This document shows, piece after piece, positions 35,114 through 45,097 of a stretch of 64,000 nt of DNA. Source of the DNA: Streptomyces flaveolus (GTDB taxonomy: Bacteria; Actinomycetota; Actinomycetes; Streptomycetales; Streptomycetaceae); assembly GCF_014648815.1 (NCBI RefSeq), contig NZ_BMRV01000001.1, forward strand, positions 186,001 to 250,000, read 5' to 3'. A program made the translations under genes and the position numbers. Each line of letters begins with the position of its first letter. Position 1 is the stretch's first letter. The notes beneath the pieces were generated by a model. That model searched no databases. It worked only from the letters and a program-made list of their open reading frames with translations, and had not been told where the DNA came from.

Positions 35114-37861
35114 CTACGCGTCACCGCCCGCGGCCCCCGGGTCGGCCGCCGTCACGTCGAGCAGCCGGTACCGGTCGACCGCCTGCTTCAGCGCCGACCG
35201 GTCGATCTTGCCCTCCCTGGCCAGCTCGGTCAGCACGCCCACCACGATCGACTCGGCGTCGATGTGGAAGAAGCGCCGCGCCGCACCGCGCGTGTCCGCG
35301 AAGCCCCAGCCGTCGGCGCCCAGCGACTGGTACGTCCCCGGCACCCACCGAGCGATCTGGTCCGGCACCGACCGCATCCAGTCGGACACCGCGACGAACG
35401 GCCCCTGCGCGCCGGCCAGCTTCCGGGTCACGTACGGCACCTGCTGCTCCTCCTCGGGGTGCAGCAGGTTGTGCTCCTCGCACGCCACCGCCTCGCGGCG
35501 CAGCTCGTTCCAGGAGGTCGCCGACCACACGTCGGCCCGCACGTTCCACTCGTCGGCGAGGATCCGCTGCGCCTGAAGGGCCCACGGCACCGCGACACCG
35601 GACGCCATGATCTGCGCCGGGATCGCGCCGCCGGTGCCCTCGCTGAAGCGGTGGATGCCCTTGAGGATGCCCTCGACGTCCACGTTCTCGGGCTCGGCCG
35701 GGTGCCGGATCGGCTCGTTGTAGACGGTGAGGTAGTAGAAGACGTCCTCGCCGTGCGGGTGCTGCTCGTCCGCGCCGTACATCCGGCGCAGGCCGTCCTT
35801 GACGATGTGCGCGATCTCGAAGCCGAAGGCCGGGTCGTACGCCACGCACGCCGGGTTGGTCGAGGCCAGCAGCTGCGAGTGGCCGTCCGCGTGCTGCAGG
35901 CCCTCGCCGGTCAGGGTCGTACGGCCCGCGGTCGCGCCCAGCACGAAACCGCGCGCCAGCTGGTCGCCCATCTGCCAGAACTGGTCGCCGGTGCGCTGGA
36001 AACCGAACATCGAGTAGAAGACGTAGACCGGGATGAGCGGTTCGCCGTGGGTGGCGTACGCCGAGCCCGCCGCGATCAGCGAGGCCGTGCAGCCCGCCTC
36101 CGAGATGCCGTCGTGCAGCATCTGCCCGTTCGGCGCCTCCTTGTAGGCGAGCAGCAGATCCCGGTCCACGGACTCGTACTGCTGGCCGAGCGGGTTGTAG
36201 ATCTTCGCGCTCGGGAAGAACGAGTCCATGCCGAAGGTGCGGTACTCGTCCGGCGCGATCAGTACGAACCGCTTGCCGAGCTCCTTGTCCCGCATGAGGT
36301 CCTTCAGCAGTCGCACAAAGGCCATCGTCGTCGCGATGGACTGCTGACCCGACCCCTTCTTCACGGTCGCGTACGTCTTGTCGTCCGGCAGGGCGAGCGG
36401 TTTCGACCGCACCACACGGGTCGGCACATAGCCGCCGCAGCCCTGGCGGCGGTCGTGCATGTACTGGATCTCCTCCGTGTCCCGGCCCGGGTGGTAGTAC
36501 GGCGGCGGGCCGGACTCCAGCTCCTTGTCGGAGATCGGCAGGTGCAGCCGGTCGCGGAAGCGCTTGAGGTCGTCGACCGTCAGCTTCTTCATCTGGTGCG
36601 TGGCGTTGCGGCCCTCGAAGTTGGGGCCCAGCGTCCAGCCCTTGATCGTCTTGGCCAGGATCACCGTCGGCTGGCCCTTGTGCGCCTTGGCCGCCGAGAA
36701 GGCCGCGTAGATCTTCCGGTGGTCGTGACCGCCACGGCCCAGGTGCAGGATCTGGTCGTCGGTCATGTTCTCGACCATCGCGCGCAGCCGGTGGTCGTCA
36801 CCGAAGAAGTGCTCGCGGATGTAGGCACCGGACTCGGTGGCGTAGGTCTGGAACTGGCCGTCCGGGGTGGTGTTCATCCGGTTGACCAGCACGCCGTCGC
36901 GGTCCTGGGCCAGCAGCGGGTCCCAGGTGCGGTCCCACACCAGCTTGATCACGTTCCAGCCGGCGCCCCGGAAGATCGACTCCAGTTCCTGGATGATCTT
37001 GCCGTTGCCGCGCACCGGGCCGTCCAGGCGCTGCAGGTTGCAGTTGACCACGAAGGTCAGGTTGTCCAGGCCCTCGCGGGCGGCGATGGACAGCTGGCCC
37101 AGCGACTCCGGCTCGTCCATCTCGCCGTCGCCGAGGAACGCCCACACGTGGGACTTCGAAGTGTCGGCGATGCCGCGCGCGTGCATGTAGCGGTTCATCC
37201 GCGCCTGGTAGATCGCGCCGATCGGGCCGAGGCCCATCGAGACGGTCGGGAACTCCCAGAAGTCCGGCATCGACCGCGGGTGCGGGTACGACGACAGCAT
37301 GTACGGCGCCTTGGACTTCTCCTGGCGGAAGCCGTCCAGGTGCTGCTCGGTCAGCCGGTCCAGCAGGTACGCGCGGGCGTAGATGCCCGGCGAGGCGTGC
37401 CCCTGGAAGAAGACCTGGTCACCGCCGTCGCCCTCGTCCTTGCCGCGGAAGAAGTGGTTGAAGCCCACGTCGTACAGCGAGGCGGAGGAGGCGAAGGTGG
37501 CGATGTGGCCGCCGACGCCGATGCCGGGACGCTGCGCGCGCGAGACCATCACGGCGGCGTTCCAGCGGGTGGCGTTGAGGATCTTGCGCTCGATCTCCTC
37601 GTTGCCGGGGAAGAACGGCTCGTCCTTGGTGGCGATCGTGTTGACGTAGTCCGTGCTGCGCATCTCGGGCACGGCCACGCGCTTCTCGCGGGCCCGCTCG
37701 ATCAGTCGCAGCATCAGATAGCGGGCCCGCTCCCGGCCCCGCTCGTCGACGGCGGCGTCCAGGGAGTCGAGCCACTCCTGGGTTTCCTCGGGGTCGAAGT
37801 CAGGAACCTGACTCGGCAGGCCGCCAATGATGATCGGATTGCGATCTGATGCGGAAGCCAC
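35114..37861 (-). CDS. aceE: Pyruvate dehydrogenase E1 component, homodimeric type
   Basis: The 915-residue protein decarboxylates pyruvate with thiamine diphosphate and passes the acetyl group to the E2 lipoyl domain, feeding acetyl-CoA to the TCA cycle and fatty acids. The ThDP motif [32 protein letters not shown] (in short GDGEMDEPE to NCN), the N-terminal [22 protein letters not shown] and the C-terminal AceE-type domain are intact. Length matches actinobacterial AceE. The GTG start follows GAAGGA. It is alone, without E2 or E3 genes nearby, which is normal in streptomycetes. Confidence 0.96.
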   Translation of the reverse strand: MASASDRNPIIIGGLPSQVPDFDPEETQEWLDSLDAAVDERGRERARYLMLRLIERAREKRVAVPEMRSTDYVNTIATKDEPFFPGNEEIERKILNATRWNAAVMVSRAQRPGIGVGGHIATFASSASLYDVGFNHFFRGKDEGDGGDQVFFQGHASPGIYARAYLLDRLTEQHLDGFRQEKSKAPYMLSSYPHPRSMPDFWEFPTVSMGLGPIGAIYQARMNRYMHARGIADTSKSHVWAFLGDGEMDEPESLGQLSIAAREGLDNLTFVVNCNLQRLDGPVRGNGKIIQELESIFRGAGWNVIKLVWDRTWDPLLAQDRDGVLVNRMNTTPDGQFQTYATESGAYIREHFFGDDHRLRAMVENMTDDQILHLGRGGHDHRKIYAAFSAAKAHKGQPTVILAKTIKGWTLGPNFEGRNATHQMKKLTVDDLKRFRDRLHLPISDKELESGPPPYYHPGRDTEEIQYMHDRRQGCGGYVPTRVVRSKPLALPDDKTYATVKKGSGQQSIATTMAFVRLLKDLMRDKELGKRFVLIAPDEYRTFGMDSFFPSAKIYNPLGQQYESVDRDLLLAYKEAPNGQMLHDGISEAGCTASLIAAGSAYATHGEPLIPVYVFYSMFGFQRTGDQFWQMGDQLARGFVLGATAGRTTLTGEGLQHADGHSQLLASTNPACVAYDPAFGFEIAHIVKDGLRRMYGADEQHPHGEDVFYYLTVYNEPIRHPAEPENVDVEGILKGIHRFSEGTGGAIPAQIMASGVAVPWALQAQRILADEWNVRADVWSATSWNELRREAVACEEHNLLHPEEEQQVPYVTRKLAGAQGPFVAVSDWMRSVPDQIARWVPGTYQSLGADGWGFADTRGAARRFFHIDAESIVVGVLTELAREGKIDRSALKQAVDRYRLLDVTAADPGAAGGDA

Positions 37862-38238
37862 ACTGTTCCTTCGCTGTCAGAGGGCCATTTGTGCCGGGTG
37901 TCTGCGCCGATTCCCCATCGTGTACCTCGCGGAGGCAAACGTCATCTGTACCGTGGGGTAACCGGTTCTCCCATGAGGGCCGGGGGCACGTTCATTCGAG
38001 TCTCGTACCCACACATGGTTCCCAAATACGCAAACGGGGCACAAGGGTGTGGTGTACGTCACCTTTGGCTCGGACGGCATGGCTGGAGTTGCGGCGACAC
38101 GGCCGGGATCGTCACCGTTTCGGCGGTCCCAGTCGCCGGGTACTTGCGCGATCCGTCCCGCCCGTGTGGACTACGGCCAAGCTTCGCGCACGCGCGTGGC
38201 TGAAGGTATTCACTCAAGACATGATCAGGAGGCAACCC
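37862..38238. promoter_or_regulatory. Divergent promoter region of aceE and the DUF3052 gene
   Basis: This 377-base stretch is less GC-rich than its surroundings and contains AT-richer patches such as GGTTCCCAAATACGCAAACG. It should hold promoters for both genes. Open frames through it lack ribosome sites and typical codon use. I could not assign a specific operator. Confidence 0.5.
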
Positions 38239-38676
38239 GTGAGCGCGACCGCGGACCACGCGGAGGAGCGGACGAACCCTGCCGCCAGGCTGGGTTTCCA
38301 GCCCGGGCAGGTGGTCCAGGAGATCGGCTACGACGATGACGTCGACCAGGAGCTCCGCGAGGCCATTGAGGGCGCCGTCGAGGGCGAGCTGGTGGACGAG
38401 GACTACGAGGACGTGGCCGACGCCGTCGTGCTGTGGTTCCGTGACGACGACGGCGACCTGACGGATGCGCTGGTGGATGCCACCACGTACATCGAGGAGG
38501 GCGGGGCGATCCTGCTCCTCACGCCGAAGACCGGCCGTCCTGGGTACGTCGAGGCCAGCGACATCTCCGAAGCCGCAACGACGGCCGGCCTGACGGCGGC
38601 CAAGAGCGTCAGTGTCGGCAAGGACTGGAGCGGCAGTCGGCTGGCGACCCCCAAGGCGGCCAAGTCGAAGCGGTAG
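38239..38676 (+). CDS. DUF3052 conserved actinobacterial protein
   Basis: The 145-residue acidic protein has the DUF3052 core (LGFQPGQVVQEIGYDDDVD, VVLWFRDDDGDLTDALVDA, GRPGYVEASDISEAATTAGL). It is conserved in actinobacteria next to aceE, and its function is unknown. The GTG start follows AGGAGG by six bases. An in-frame ATG at 38221 precedes that ribosome site and is unlikely. Confidence 0.87.
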   Translation: MSATADHAEERTNPAARLGFQPGQVVQEIGYDDDVDQELREAIEGAVEGELVDEDYEDVADAVVLWFRDDDGDLTDALVDATTYIEEGGAILLLTPKTGRPGYVEASDISEAATTAGLTAAKSVSVGKDWSGSRLATPKAAKSKR

Positions 38677-38703
38677 CCGGTCCGGCTCCGCACCACCCGG
38701 CTC

Positions 38704-38733
38704 CGGACGGGCCGACCGCCGTCGGCCCGTCCG
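38704..38733 (+). terminator. Terminator after the DUF3052 gene
   Basis: A 13-bp perfect stem (CGGACGGGCCGAC with GTCGGCCCGTCCG) with a CGCC loop follows the stop by 27 bases. Confidence 0.75.
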
Positions 38734-38800
38734 CGGGCTCGTGATGATCCCTGCGTAGGGTGTTTCCAGCGAACCACCCTTCGAAGGGACGAACAGGACC

Positions 38801-39259
38801 ATGGCGATCCAGGTCGGCGACAAGGCCCCCGACTTCGAACTCAAGGACAACCACGGCGCGACCGTGAAGCTGTCCGACTTCCACGGCCGGAAGAACGTCG
38901 TGCTGCTCTTCTACCCGTTCGCCTTCACCGGCGTGTGCACGGGCGAGCTGTGCGAGGTGCGGGACAACCTGCCGCAGTTCTCCGACCGCGACACCCAGGT
39001 GCTCGCCGTCTCCAACGACTCCATCCACACCCTGCGCGTCTTCGCCGAGCAGGAGGGCCTGGAGTACCCGCTGCTCTCCGACTTCTGGCCGCACGGCAAC
39101 GTCTCGCGCGCCTACGGCGTCTTCGACGAGGACAAGGGCTGCGCCGTCCGCGGCACCTTCATCATCGACCGTGAGGGTGTCGTCCGCTGGACCGTCCGCA
39201 ACGGCCTGCCGGACGCCCGTGACCTCACCGAGTACGTGAAGGCGCTCGACGCCCTCTGA
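38801..39259 (+). CDS. Peroxiredoxin (AhpE type)
   Basis: The 152-residue thiol peroxidase reduces hydrogen peroxide and organic peroxides. The peroxidatic cysteine is in [16 protein letters not shown], where the second cysteine five residues later may resolve it. The conserved Thr and the distal Arg in [14 protein letters not shown] complete the site. It matches one-cysteine AhpE-like enzymes in length. It stands directly upstream of the ter genes on the same strand with 142 bases between, consistent with a shared stress role but not necessarily one transcript. Confidence 0.92.
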   Translation: MAIQVGDKAPDFELKDNHGATVKLSDFHGRKNVVLLFYPFAFTGVCTGELCEVRDNLPQFSDRDTQVLAVSNDSIHTLRVFAEQEGLEYPLLSDFWPHGNVSRAYGVFDEDKGCAVRGTFIIDREGVVRWTVRNGLPDARDLTEYVKALDAL

Positions 39260-39401
39260 CCGACACCCGTGTGATTCGTCGGCTCCAGGGCCTGCGGCGG
39301 GCGGGAACCCGTCACTAGGATCGACTCGTTGATCCGACAGCCACAGCACGTCATCCAACGCACTACGGGGCTTCCCGCCCCTGGACATCAAGGGAGGACT
39401 C

Positions 39402-39977
39402 GTGGGAGTCAGCCTCAGCAAGGGCGGCAACGTATCGCTGACCAAGGAGGCCCCGGGACTGACCGCGGTCATCGTCGGTCTGGGCTGGGACGTCCGTACC
39501 ACGACCGGCACCGACTTCGACCTCGACGCCAGCGCCCTGCTGCTGGACAGCTCCGGCAAGGTCAGCAGCGACGCCAACTTCGTCTTCTTCAACAACCTGA
39601 AGAGCCCCGACGGATCGGTCGAGCACACCGGCGACAACATCACCGGTGAGGGCGAGGGCGACGACGAGCAGATCAAGGTCAACCTCGCCGGCGTCCCCGC
39701 CGAGATCGAGAAGATCGTCTTCCCGGTGTCGATCTACGACGCCGAGAACCGCCAGCAGTCGTTCGGCCAGGTGCGCAACGCGTTCATCCGCGTGGTGAAC
39801 CAGGCCGGCGAGGCGGAGATCGCCCGTTACGACCTCTCCGAGGACGCGTCCACCGAGACCGCCATGGTCTTCGGTGAGCTGTACCGCAACGGGGCGGAGT
39901 GGAAGTTCCGGGCCATCGGCCAGGGCTACGCCTCCGGCCTGCGCGGCATCGCCCAGGACTTCGGCGTGAACGTCTGA
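39402..39977 (+). CDS. TerD-family calcium-binding stress protein
   Basis: The 191-residue protein is a full TerD domain. It has the start [14 protein letters not shown], the DLDASALLL and [13 protein letters not shown] strands, and the calcium-binding acidic loop [13 protein letters not shown]. TerD proteins of the tellurium-resistance system bind calcium and are thought to act at the membrane with TerC. The GTG start has AGGGAGGA in front. It is about 75% alike by eye to the next gene, which points to tandem duplication. A hairpin separates the two. Confidence 0.93.
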   Translation: MGVSLSKGGNVSLTKEAPGLTAVIVGLGWDVRTTTGTDFDLDASALLLDSSGKVSSDANFVFFNNLKSPDGSVEHTGDNITGEGEGDDEQIKVNLAGVPAEIEKIVFPVSIYDAENRQQSFGQVRNAFIRVVNQAGEAEIARYDLSEDASTETAMVFGELYRNGAEWKFRAIGQGYASGLRGIAQDFGVNV

Positions 39978-40010
39978 GTCACCGCTCCGTCCGAGGCGAA
40001 CGGCCTCGAT

Positions 40011-40047
40011 CGTCCGGCGCCGCACGGTTTACGTGCGGCGCCGGACG
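40011..40047 (+). terminator. Hairpin between the two terD genes
   Basis: A perfect 15-bp stem (40011-40025 with 40033-40047) with a GGTTTAC loop suggests separate transcription or attenuation. Confidence 0.75.
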
Positions 40048-40089
40048 CGCAGTAACCCAAGAACATCACCCGGGGAGGGGACCATCACC

Positions 40090-40665
40090 ATGGGCGTCAC
40101 TCTTGCCAAGGGGGGCAATGTCTCCCTGTCCAAGGCCGCACCGAACCTCACGCAGGTGCTGGTCGGTCTCGGCTGGGACGCGCGTTCCACCACCGGAGCA
40201 CCCTTCGACCTCGACGCCAGCGCACTGGTGTGCGGCGGGGGCCGGGTGCTCGGTGACGAGTGGTTCGTCTTCTACAACCAGCTCAAGAGCCCGGACGGCT
40301 CCGTCGAGCACACCGGCGACAATCTGACCGGCGAGGGCGACGGCGACGACGAGTCGCTGCTCATCGACCTCCCCAAGGTGCCCGCCCACTGCGACAAGAT
40401 CGTCTTCCCGGTCTCGATCCACCTGGCGGACGAGCGCGGCCAGACCTTCGGCCAGGTCAGCAACGCCTTCATTCGAGTGGTCAACCAGGCCGACGGCCAG
40501 GAACTCGCCCGCTACGACCTCAGTGAGGACGCCTCCACGGAGACCGCGATGATCTTCGGCGAGCTCTACCGCTACCAGGGCGAGTGGAAGTTCCGTGCGG
40601 TGGGACAGGGGTACGCGTCGGGACTCCGCGGCATCGCTCTAGACTTCGGAGTCAACGTTTCGTAA
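40090..40665 (+). CDS. TerD-family calcium-binding stress protein, paralogue
   Basis: The 191-residue TerD protein has the same strands and the acidic loop [13 protein letters not shown] intact. It ends DFGVNVS like its neighbour. The ATG at 40090 follows GGGGAGGGGACC. It is followed 49 bases later by the DUF475 membrane gene, the likely membrane partner. Confidence 0.92.
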   Translation: MGVTLAKGGNVSLSKAAPNLTQVLVGLGWDARSTTGAPFDLDASALVCGGGRVLGDEWFVFYNQLKSPDGSVEHTGDNLTGEGDGDDESLLIDLPKVPAHCDKIVFPVSIHLADERGQTFGQVSNAFIRVVNQADGQELARYDLSEDASTETAMIFGELYRYQGEWKFRAVGQGYASGLRGIALDFGVNVS

Positions 40666-40714
40666 AGCCGAGTACGGCGCGGGGGAGCCCCGTACACACA
40701 CGATTGGGTAGCCA

Positions 40715-41854
40715 GTGCTTCTGAAAACCTTCGGCTGGTCGTTCGCGGTCACCGCGCTCGGCCTGGTCGCGGCGGTCTTCTACGGGGGGTGGACCGCCTT
40801 CGGGCTCGTGGCGATCCTCTCCATCATGGAGATCTCGCTGTCCTTCGACAACGCGGTGGTCAACGCCGGAATCCTGAAGAAGATGAATGCCTTCTGGCAG
40901 AAGATCTTCCTCACCGTCGGCATCCTGATCGCCGTCTTCGGCATGCGCCTGGTCTTCCCGGTCGTGATCGTGGCCATCAGCGCCCAGCTCGGGCCGATCG
41001 AGGCCGTCGACCTCGCGCTCACCGACAAGGACCGCTACCAGGAGCTGGTCACCGACGCCCACCCGTCGATCGCCGCCTTCGGTGGCATGTTCCTGCTGAT
41101 GATCTTCCTCGACTTCATCTTCGAGGACCGGGACATCAAGTGGCTCGCCTGGCTGGAGCGGCCGCTGGCCAAGCTCGGCAAGGTCGACATGCTGTCGGTC
41201 TGCATCGCCCTGATCGTGCTGCTCATCACCTCGATGACCTTCGCGACCCAGGCCCACCTGCACGCCGGGCACGCCGACAAGGCGGAGACGGTGCTGATCT
41301 CCGGCGTCGCGGGTCTGATCACCTACCTGATCGTCGGCGGTCTCTCCGGTTACTTCGAGGACAAGCTCGAAGAGGAGGAGGAGCGGGAGCACGAGGCCGA
41401 GGAGGAGGCCGCGCGCAGCGGCAAGCCCAAGTCGGCGGTCGCGCTGGCCGGCAAGGCCGCGTTCTTCATGTTCCTCTACCTGGAGGTCCTGGACGCGTCG
41501 TTCTCCTTCGACGGCGTCATCGGCGCCTTCGCCATCACCAACGACATCGTCCTGATGGCCCTCGGCCTCGGCATCGGCGCCATGTACGTCCGGTCCCTGA
41601 CCGTCTACCTGGTCCGCGAGGGCACCCTCGACGACTACGTCTACCTGGAGCACGGCGCCCACTACGCCATCGGCGCCCTGGCCGTCATCCTCCTCGTCAC
41701 CATCCAGTACGAGATCAACGAGTTCATCACCGGTCTCGTCGGCGTGGTCCTGATCGGCTGGTCCTTCTGGTCCTCCGTGCGCCGCAACAAGCGGCTCGCC
41801 GCGGCCGGGGGAGCGGGCGACGGAGAGAAGGCGGAGGTCTCCTCCGGGGTGTGA
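40715..41854 (+). CDS. DUF475 TerC-like integral membrane protein
   Basis: The 379-residue protein has about nine membrane segments. It has two matching acidic membrane motifs (SLSFDNAVVNAG near residue 43 and SFSFDGVIGAFAI near 265), as in TerC and the DUF475 family linked to metal export. A long charged cytoplasmic loop (residues ~215-245, EEEEEREHEAEEEAARSGK) divides the halves. It probably works with TerD proteins at the membrane. The GTG start has only a weak ribosome site. The C-terminus is soluble and short. Confidence 0.9.
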   Translation: MLLKTFGWSFAVTALGLVAAVFYGGWTAFGLVAILSIMEISLSFDNAVVNAGILKKMNAFWQKIFLTVGILIAVFGMRLVFPVVIVAISAQLGPIEAVDLALTDKDRYQELVTDAHPSIAAFGGMFLLMIFLDFIFEDRDIKWLAWLERPLAKLGKVDMLSVCIALIVLLITSMTFATQAHLHAGHADKAETVLISGVAGLITYLIVGGLSGYFEDKLEEEEEREHEAEEEAARSGKPKSAVALAGKAAFFMFLYLEVLDASFSFDGVIGAFAITNDIVLMALGLGIGAMYVRSLTVYLVREGTLDDYVYLEHGAHYAIGALAVILLVTIQYEINEFITGLVGVVLIGWSFWSSVRRNKRLAAAGGAGDGEKAEVSSGV

Positions 41855-42005
41855 ACCCCTGACGATCCCGGGCCCGTGCGCCCCCGGTGCGCCTGCGCCA
41901 CCGGTGTGAACACGGCCCGGACGAGGAACGCTCTGTGCGGGGCGGCCGACGAGGACGACTCCTCGGGGCCGCCCCGTCGGCGGTGAAGGGAACGTGGGGG
42001 CGGGA

Positions 42006-42743
42006 ATGGGCTTCTTGGACGGGCTGTGGCGCGGCCGCGAGAGCGATTTCGACTCGGGCAGCGCGGCCACCAACTCCATCGAGCTGACCAAACGGCACAG
42101 CCAGGTCTCCCTGACCAAACAGGGCGCGGCCACGGGGCACCTGCGCATCAACCTCAGCTGGCGGATGCGGACGTCGGACATCATGGGCAACCAGCGCGAG
42201 AGCCTGCTGCGGCACCCCTTCAAGGCGCTCAAGCCCCCCGAGGTCGTGGGCCACAGCCAGAGCATGGTCAACGTCGACCTCGACCTCGGCTGCCTCTACG
42301 AACTGCAGGACGGCACCCGGGGCGTCGTCCAGCCGCTCGGCGGCTATCTCGGCGACGTCAACGCCCCGCCGTACGTCAAGCTCAGCGGCGACGACCGGTT
42401 CGGCTCGGCGTCCGGCGAGACGATCTACGTCAACCTCGACCACCGGGACGCCATCAAACGGCTGCTGCTCTTCGCCTACATCTACGACCAGACGCCGGCC
42501 TTCGACCGTACGCACGCCATCGTCACGCTGTACCCGAGCAACGGGCCGCGCATCGAGATAGGCCTCGACGAACGCCATCCGCAGGCCCGCTCCTGCGCCG
42601 TGGTGATGATCGAGAACGTCAAGGGCGAGATCATGGTCCGCCGCGAGGTGAAGTTCGTCTACGGCTTCCAGGGAGAGCTGGACCGGCTCTACGGGTGGGG
42701 GCTGCAGTGGGGGCGGGGCTACAAGACCAAGGTCCAGCGATGA
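42006..42743 (+). CDS. TerD-like stress protein (second subfamily)
   Basis: The 245-residue protein is a divergent TerD-fold protein. It begins MGFLDGLWRG and has the NSIELTKRHSQVSLTKQG region where TerD has KGxNVSL, followed by RINLSWRM and MVNVDLDLGCLYELQDG. The calcium loop is not of the usual GDN-GEG-DDE form but keeps several acids (LSGDDRFG). Such proteins accompany terD genes in Streptomyces. The ATG at 42006 is chosen; a GTG 12 bases upstream is possible. The product converges on the next gene with seven bases between stops. Confidence 0.8.
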   Translation: MGFLDGLWRGRESDFDSGSAATNSIELTKRHSQVSLTKQGAATGHLRINLSWRMRTSDIMGNQRESLLRHPFKALKPPEVVGHSQSMVNVDLDLGCLYELQDGTRGVVQPLGGYLGDVNAPPYVKLSGDDRFGSASGETIYVNLDHRDAIKRLLLFAYIYDQTPAFDRTHAIVTLYPSNGPRIEIGLDERHPQARSCAVVMIENVKGEIMVRREVKFVYGFQGELDRLYGWGLQWGRGYKTKVQR

Positions 42744-42750
42744 GCGCGGC

Positions 42751-43695
42751 TCACCGGCCGATGAACTGCGGCCCCTGCGGCGGCAGCCGGAAGTCCGGGT
42801 CGGGCGCCGCGGTCACCGGAAGCGGATAGCCGTAGCCGGACTGCGCCCCGGCCGCCCCCGCGGTAGCGGGTGGGGCCTGCGGGTAGCCGTAGTCGGGGCG
42901 CGCGGCGGGCTGCGGGTAGCCGTAGGCCGGCTGCGTCGTCGGCGGCTGCTGCGGATAGCCGTACGCGGGCTGGGCCGGCACCCCGGCCGGCTGCTCCGGC
43001 GGCAGCGGGTAGGAGACCTCCGACGTGGACGGGACCGGCAGCGGCTGCACGGTCGTCGGCTCCTCGGGGCCGACCGCCGGCCGGTCGGGCGCGGACGGCG
43101 TGGGCGCGGACGGTTCCGGCGAGGAGGCCGCCGCCGGCTCCTGCGTCGCCTCGGACTCGTCCACGGAGATGCCGAAGTCGGTCGCCAGGCCCTTCAGCCC
43201 GTTGGAGTAGCCCTCGCCGAGCGCCCGGAACTTCCAGCCCTCCCCGCGCCGGTACAGCTCCCCGCAGATCAGCGCCGTCTCCTGGCCCGTCTCCGGCTTG
43301 ACGTCGAAGTACGCCAGCGGCTGCCCGTCGGCGTCCGTGGCGTCGTACAGCAGGATGCGCAGCTCCCGTACCCGGTCGAAGGCCACGCCGTCCGCCGAGG
43401 CGACCAGCAGGATCCGGCCCACCGACGGCTCGACGCCGGAGAGGTCTGTCTGGATCGTGTCGGTCAGGCCTTCGGGGACCCGCTTCTTGCCGAGCCGCCA
43501 GACCTGCCCGGACGGATGCCGGGGCTGGTTGTAGAAGACGAAGTCCTCGTCGGAACGCACACGGTCGTCGGGGCCCAGCAGCAACGCGGAGGCGTCGACG
43601 TCGGGGACCCCCTGCCCGGGTGACCAGCGCAGCACGGCGCGTACCGTGGTGGCTTGGAGCGGGACGTTCGACCCCTTCAGCATCGCGTGCGTCAT
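42751..43695 (-). CDS. TerD-family protein with Pro/Tyr-rich tail and lost calcium loop
   Basis: The 314-residue protein has an N-terminal TerD domain (residues 1-178: [55 protein letters not shown]). The loop that carries the calcium ligands in TerD reads [17 protein letters not shown] instead of the acidic motif, so calcium binding is probably lost. Residues 180-314 are low-complexity with four YGYP units, like tails that drive self-association or membrane-surface contacts. It lies on the minus strand, divergent from the lyase operon across 208 bases. Confidence 0.85.
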   Translation of the reverse strand: MTHAMLKGSNVPLQATTVRAVLRWSPGQGVPDVDASALLLGPDDRVRSDEDFVFYNQPRHPSGQVWRLGKKRVPEGLTDTIQTDLSGVEPSVGRILLVASADGVAFDRVRELRILLYDATDADGQPLAYFDVKPETGQETALICGELYRRGEGWKFRALGEGYSNGLKGLATDFGISVDESEATQEPAAASSPEPSAPTPSAPDRPAVGPEEPTTVQPLPVPSTSEVSYPLPPEQPAGVPAQPAYGYPQQPPTTQPAYGYPQPAARPDYGYPQAPPATAGAAGAQSGYGYPLPVTAAPDPDFRLPPQGPQFIGR

Positions 43696-43814
43696 GCCGT
43701 CATCCTGCCCTCTCGGTCCTGCTCACGACAACGCGGGGGCGGGTACTCGGGGCGTGTCCACGCGGCCCCGGTCGCCCGCCGCCGACATGACGGGGTTACC
43801 TGGAATTCATGCCC

Positions 43815-43827
43815 GGTGGGAACCACC
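43815..43827. promoter_or_regulatory. Small inverted repeat in the divergent ter spacer
   Basis: GGTGG-GAA-CCACC lies between the tailed terD gene and the lyase operon, upstream of a TACTAT -10-like element (43844-43849). It is short and could occur by chance. Confidence 0.3.
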
Positions 43828-43903
43828 GACATGGATACCTACGTACTATTACCGGCCACCTTGAACTGTTGTCAGGTCGCCCAGATACCGCGGGGGAGTA
43901 TTT

Positions 43904-45070
43904 ATGCGTCATTTCGGGCACATTGCCCCTGAGGTGCGTGAGCGCCTCTTCCACCGGGAGCCCTGCGCGTTCACCGCGGACTCTCCGGCCCGGCTGCTGT
44001 CCGCGGCCCTGGGCGCCACGCTCTACAGCCCGGCCACCCGGCCGAAGCTCGCCGACGACGTCCTCAAGCAGGGCGCGCGCGGGGTGGTGTCGATGGTGCT
44101 GTGCCTGGAGGACTCGATCGACGACGCCGACGTGGCGGCCGGCGAGGAGAACCTCGTACGGCAGTTCACGGACCTGGCGAACCGCCCCGACGTGGACGTG
44201 CCGCTGCTGTTCGTCCGGGTCCGCACCCCCGGTCAGATCCCCGACCTCGTGCGGCGCTTCGGACCGGCGGTGCGGCTGCTGTCCGGGTTCGTGCTGCCCA
44301 AGTTCACCGAGGAACGCGGCGTGCCCTTCCTGGAGGCGCTCACCGCGGCCGAGGCGGCGAGCGGCCGGCGCCTGTTCGCCATGCCGGTGCTGGAGTCGCC
44401 CGAGCTGCTGTACCGCGAGTCGCGCGTGCAGACGCTGGAGGGCATCTTCCGCGCGGTCGACAAGTACCGCGACCGGGTGCTCGCCCTGCGCCTCGGCGTG
44501 ACCGACTTCTGCTCCTCCTACGGGCTGCGCCGGGCCCCCGACATGACGGCGTACGACGTCCAGATCGTCGCCTCGGTGATCGCCGACGTGGTGAACATGC
44601 TCGCCCGGGCCGACGGCACCGGATTCACCGTGACCGGACCGGTGTGGGAGTACTTCCGGGTCCAGGAGAGGATGTTCAAACCGCAACTGCGGCAGAGCCC
44701 GTTCCTGGAGGTGCAGGCCGTGGAGCTGCGCCAGAAGCTGATCGAGCACTCCATGGACGGCCTGCTGCGGGAGATCTCCCTGGACCAGGCCAACGGCCTG
44801 CTCGGCAAGACCTGCATCCACCCCTCGCACGTGCTGCCGGTGCACGCCCTGTCCGTGGTCAGCCGCGAGGAGTTCAGCGACGCCCAGGACATCCTGCGGC
44901 CCGAGCGCGGCGGCGGAGGCGTGCTGAGGTCGGCGTACACGAACAAGATGAACGAGGTGAAGCCGCACCGCGCCTGGGCCGAGCGGACCCTGCTGCGCGC
45001 CGAGGTCTTCGGCGTGGCCAACGAGGACATCGGCTTCGTGGAGCTCCTAGCAGCCGGCCTCTCCGACTGA
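43904..45070 (+). CDS. Ter-linked TIM-barrel C-C bond lyase (HpcH/HpaI-CitE-like)
   Basis: The 388-residue protein is an HpcH/HpaI aldolase/citrate lyase-fold enzyme of the type found in ter operons. The barrel strands show SMVLCLEDSIDD (acidic metal site), LFVRVRT, FVLPKF, LFAMPVLESPELLYR (second acidic site), LALRLGVTDFCS and CIHPSHV (late strand). It is expected to make or break a C-C bond of a small 2-keto acid with a divalent metal. The ATG follows GGGGGAG. It heads a three-gene operon with the phosphoribosyltransferase and HAD genes, with a 27-base spacer to the next gene. The real substrate is unknown. Confidence 0.85.
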   Translation: MRHFGHIAPEVRERLFHREPCAFTADSPARLLSAALGATLYSPATRPKLADDVLKQGARGVVSMVLCLEDSIDDADVAAGEENLVRQFTDLANRPDVDVPLLFVRVRTPGQIPDLVRRFGPAVRLLSGFVLPKFTEERGVPFLEALTAAEAASGRRLFAMPVLESPELLYRESRVQTLEGIFRAVDKYRDRVLALRLGVTDFCSSYGLRRAPDMTAYDVQIVASVIADVVNMLARADGTGFTVTGPVWEYFRVQERMFKPQLRQSPFLEVQAVELRQKLIEHSMDGLLREISLDQANGLLGKTCIHPSHVLPVHALSVVSREEFSDAQDILRPERGGGGVLRSAYTNKMNEVKPHRAWAERTLLRAEVFGVANEDIGFVELLAAGLSD

Positions 45071-45097
45071 ACCCGTCCGACCGAACGCAAGGAACCG

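Noticed and set aside
34427..37849. Open frame of about 1140 codons on the plus strand antisense to aceE
   Set aside because: It lies opposite a complete, well-conserved aceE, has no ribosome site, and its composition (Val/Arg/His/Gln rich) is the typical mirror of a high-GC gene.
37889..38203. A 104-codon open frame in the aceE promoter region
   Set aside because: There is no ribosome site, no recognisable motif, and codon use does not match the window. The stretch is better read as a divergent promoter.
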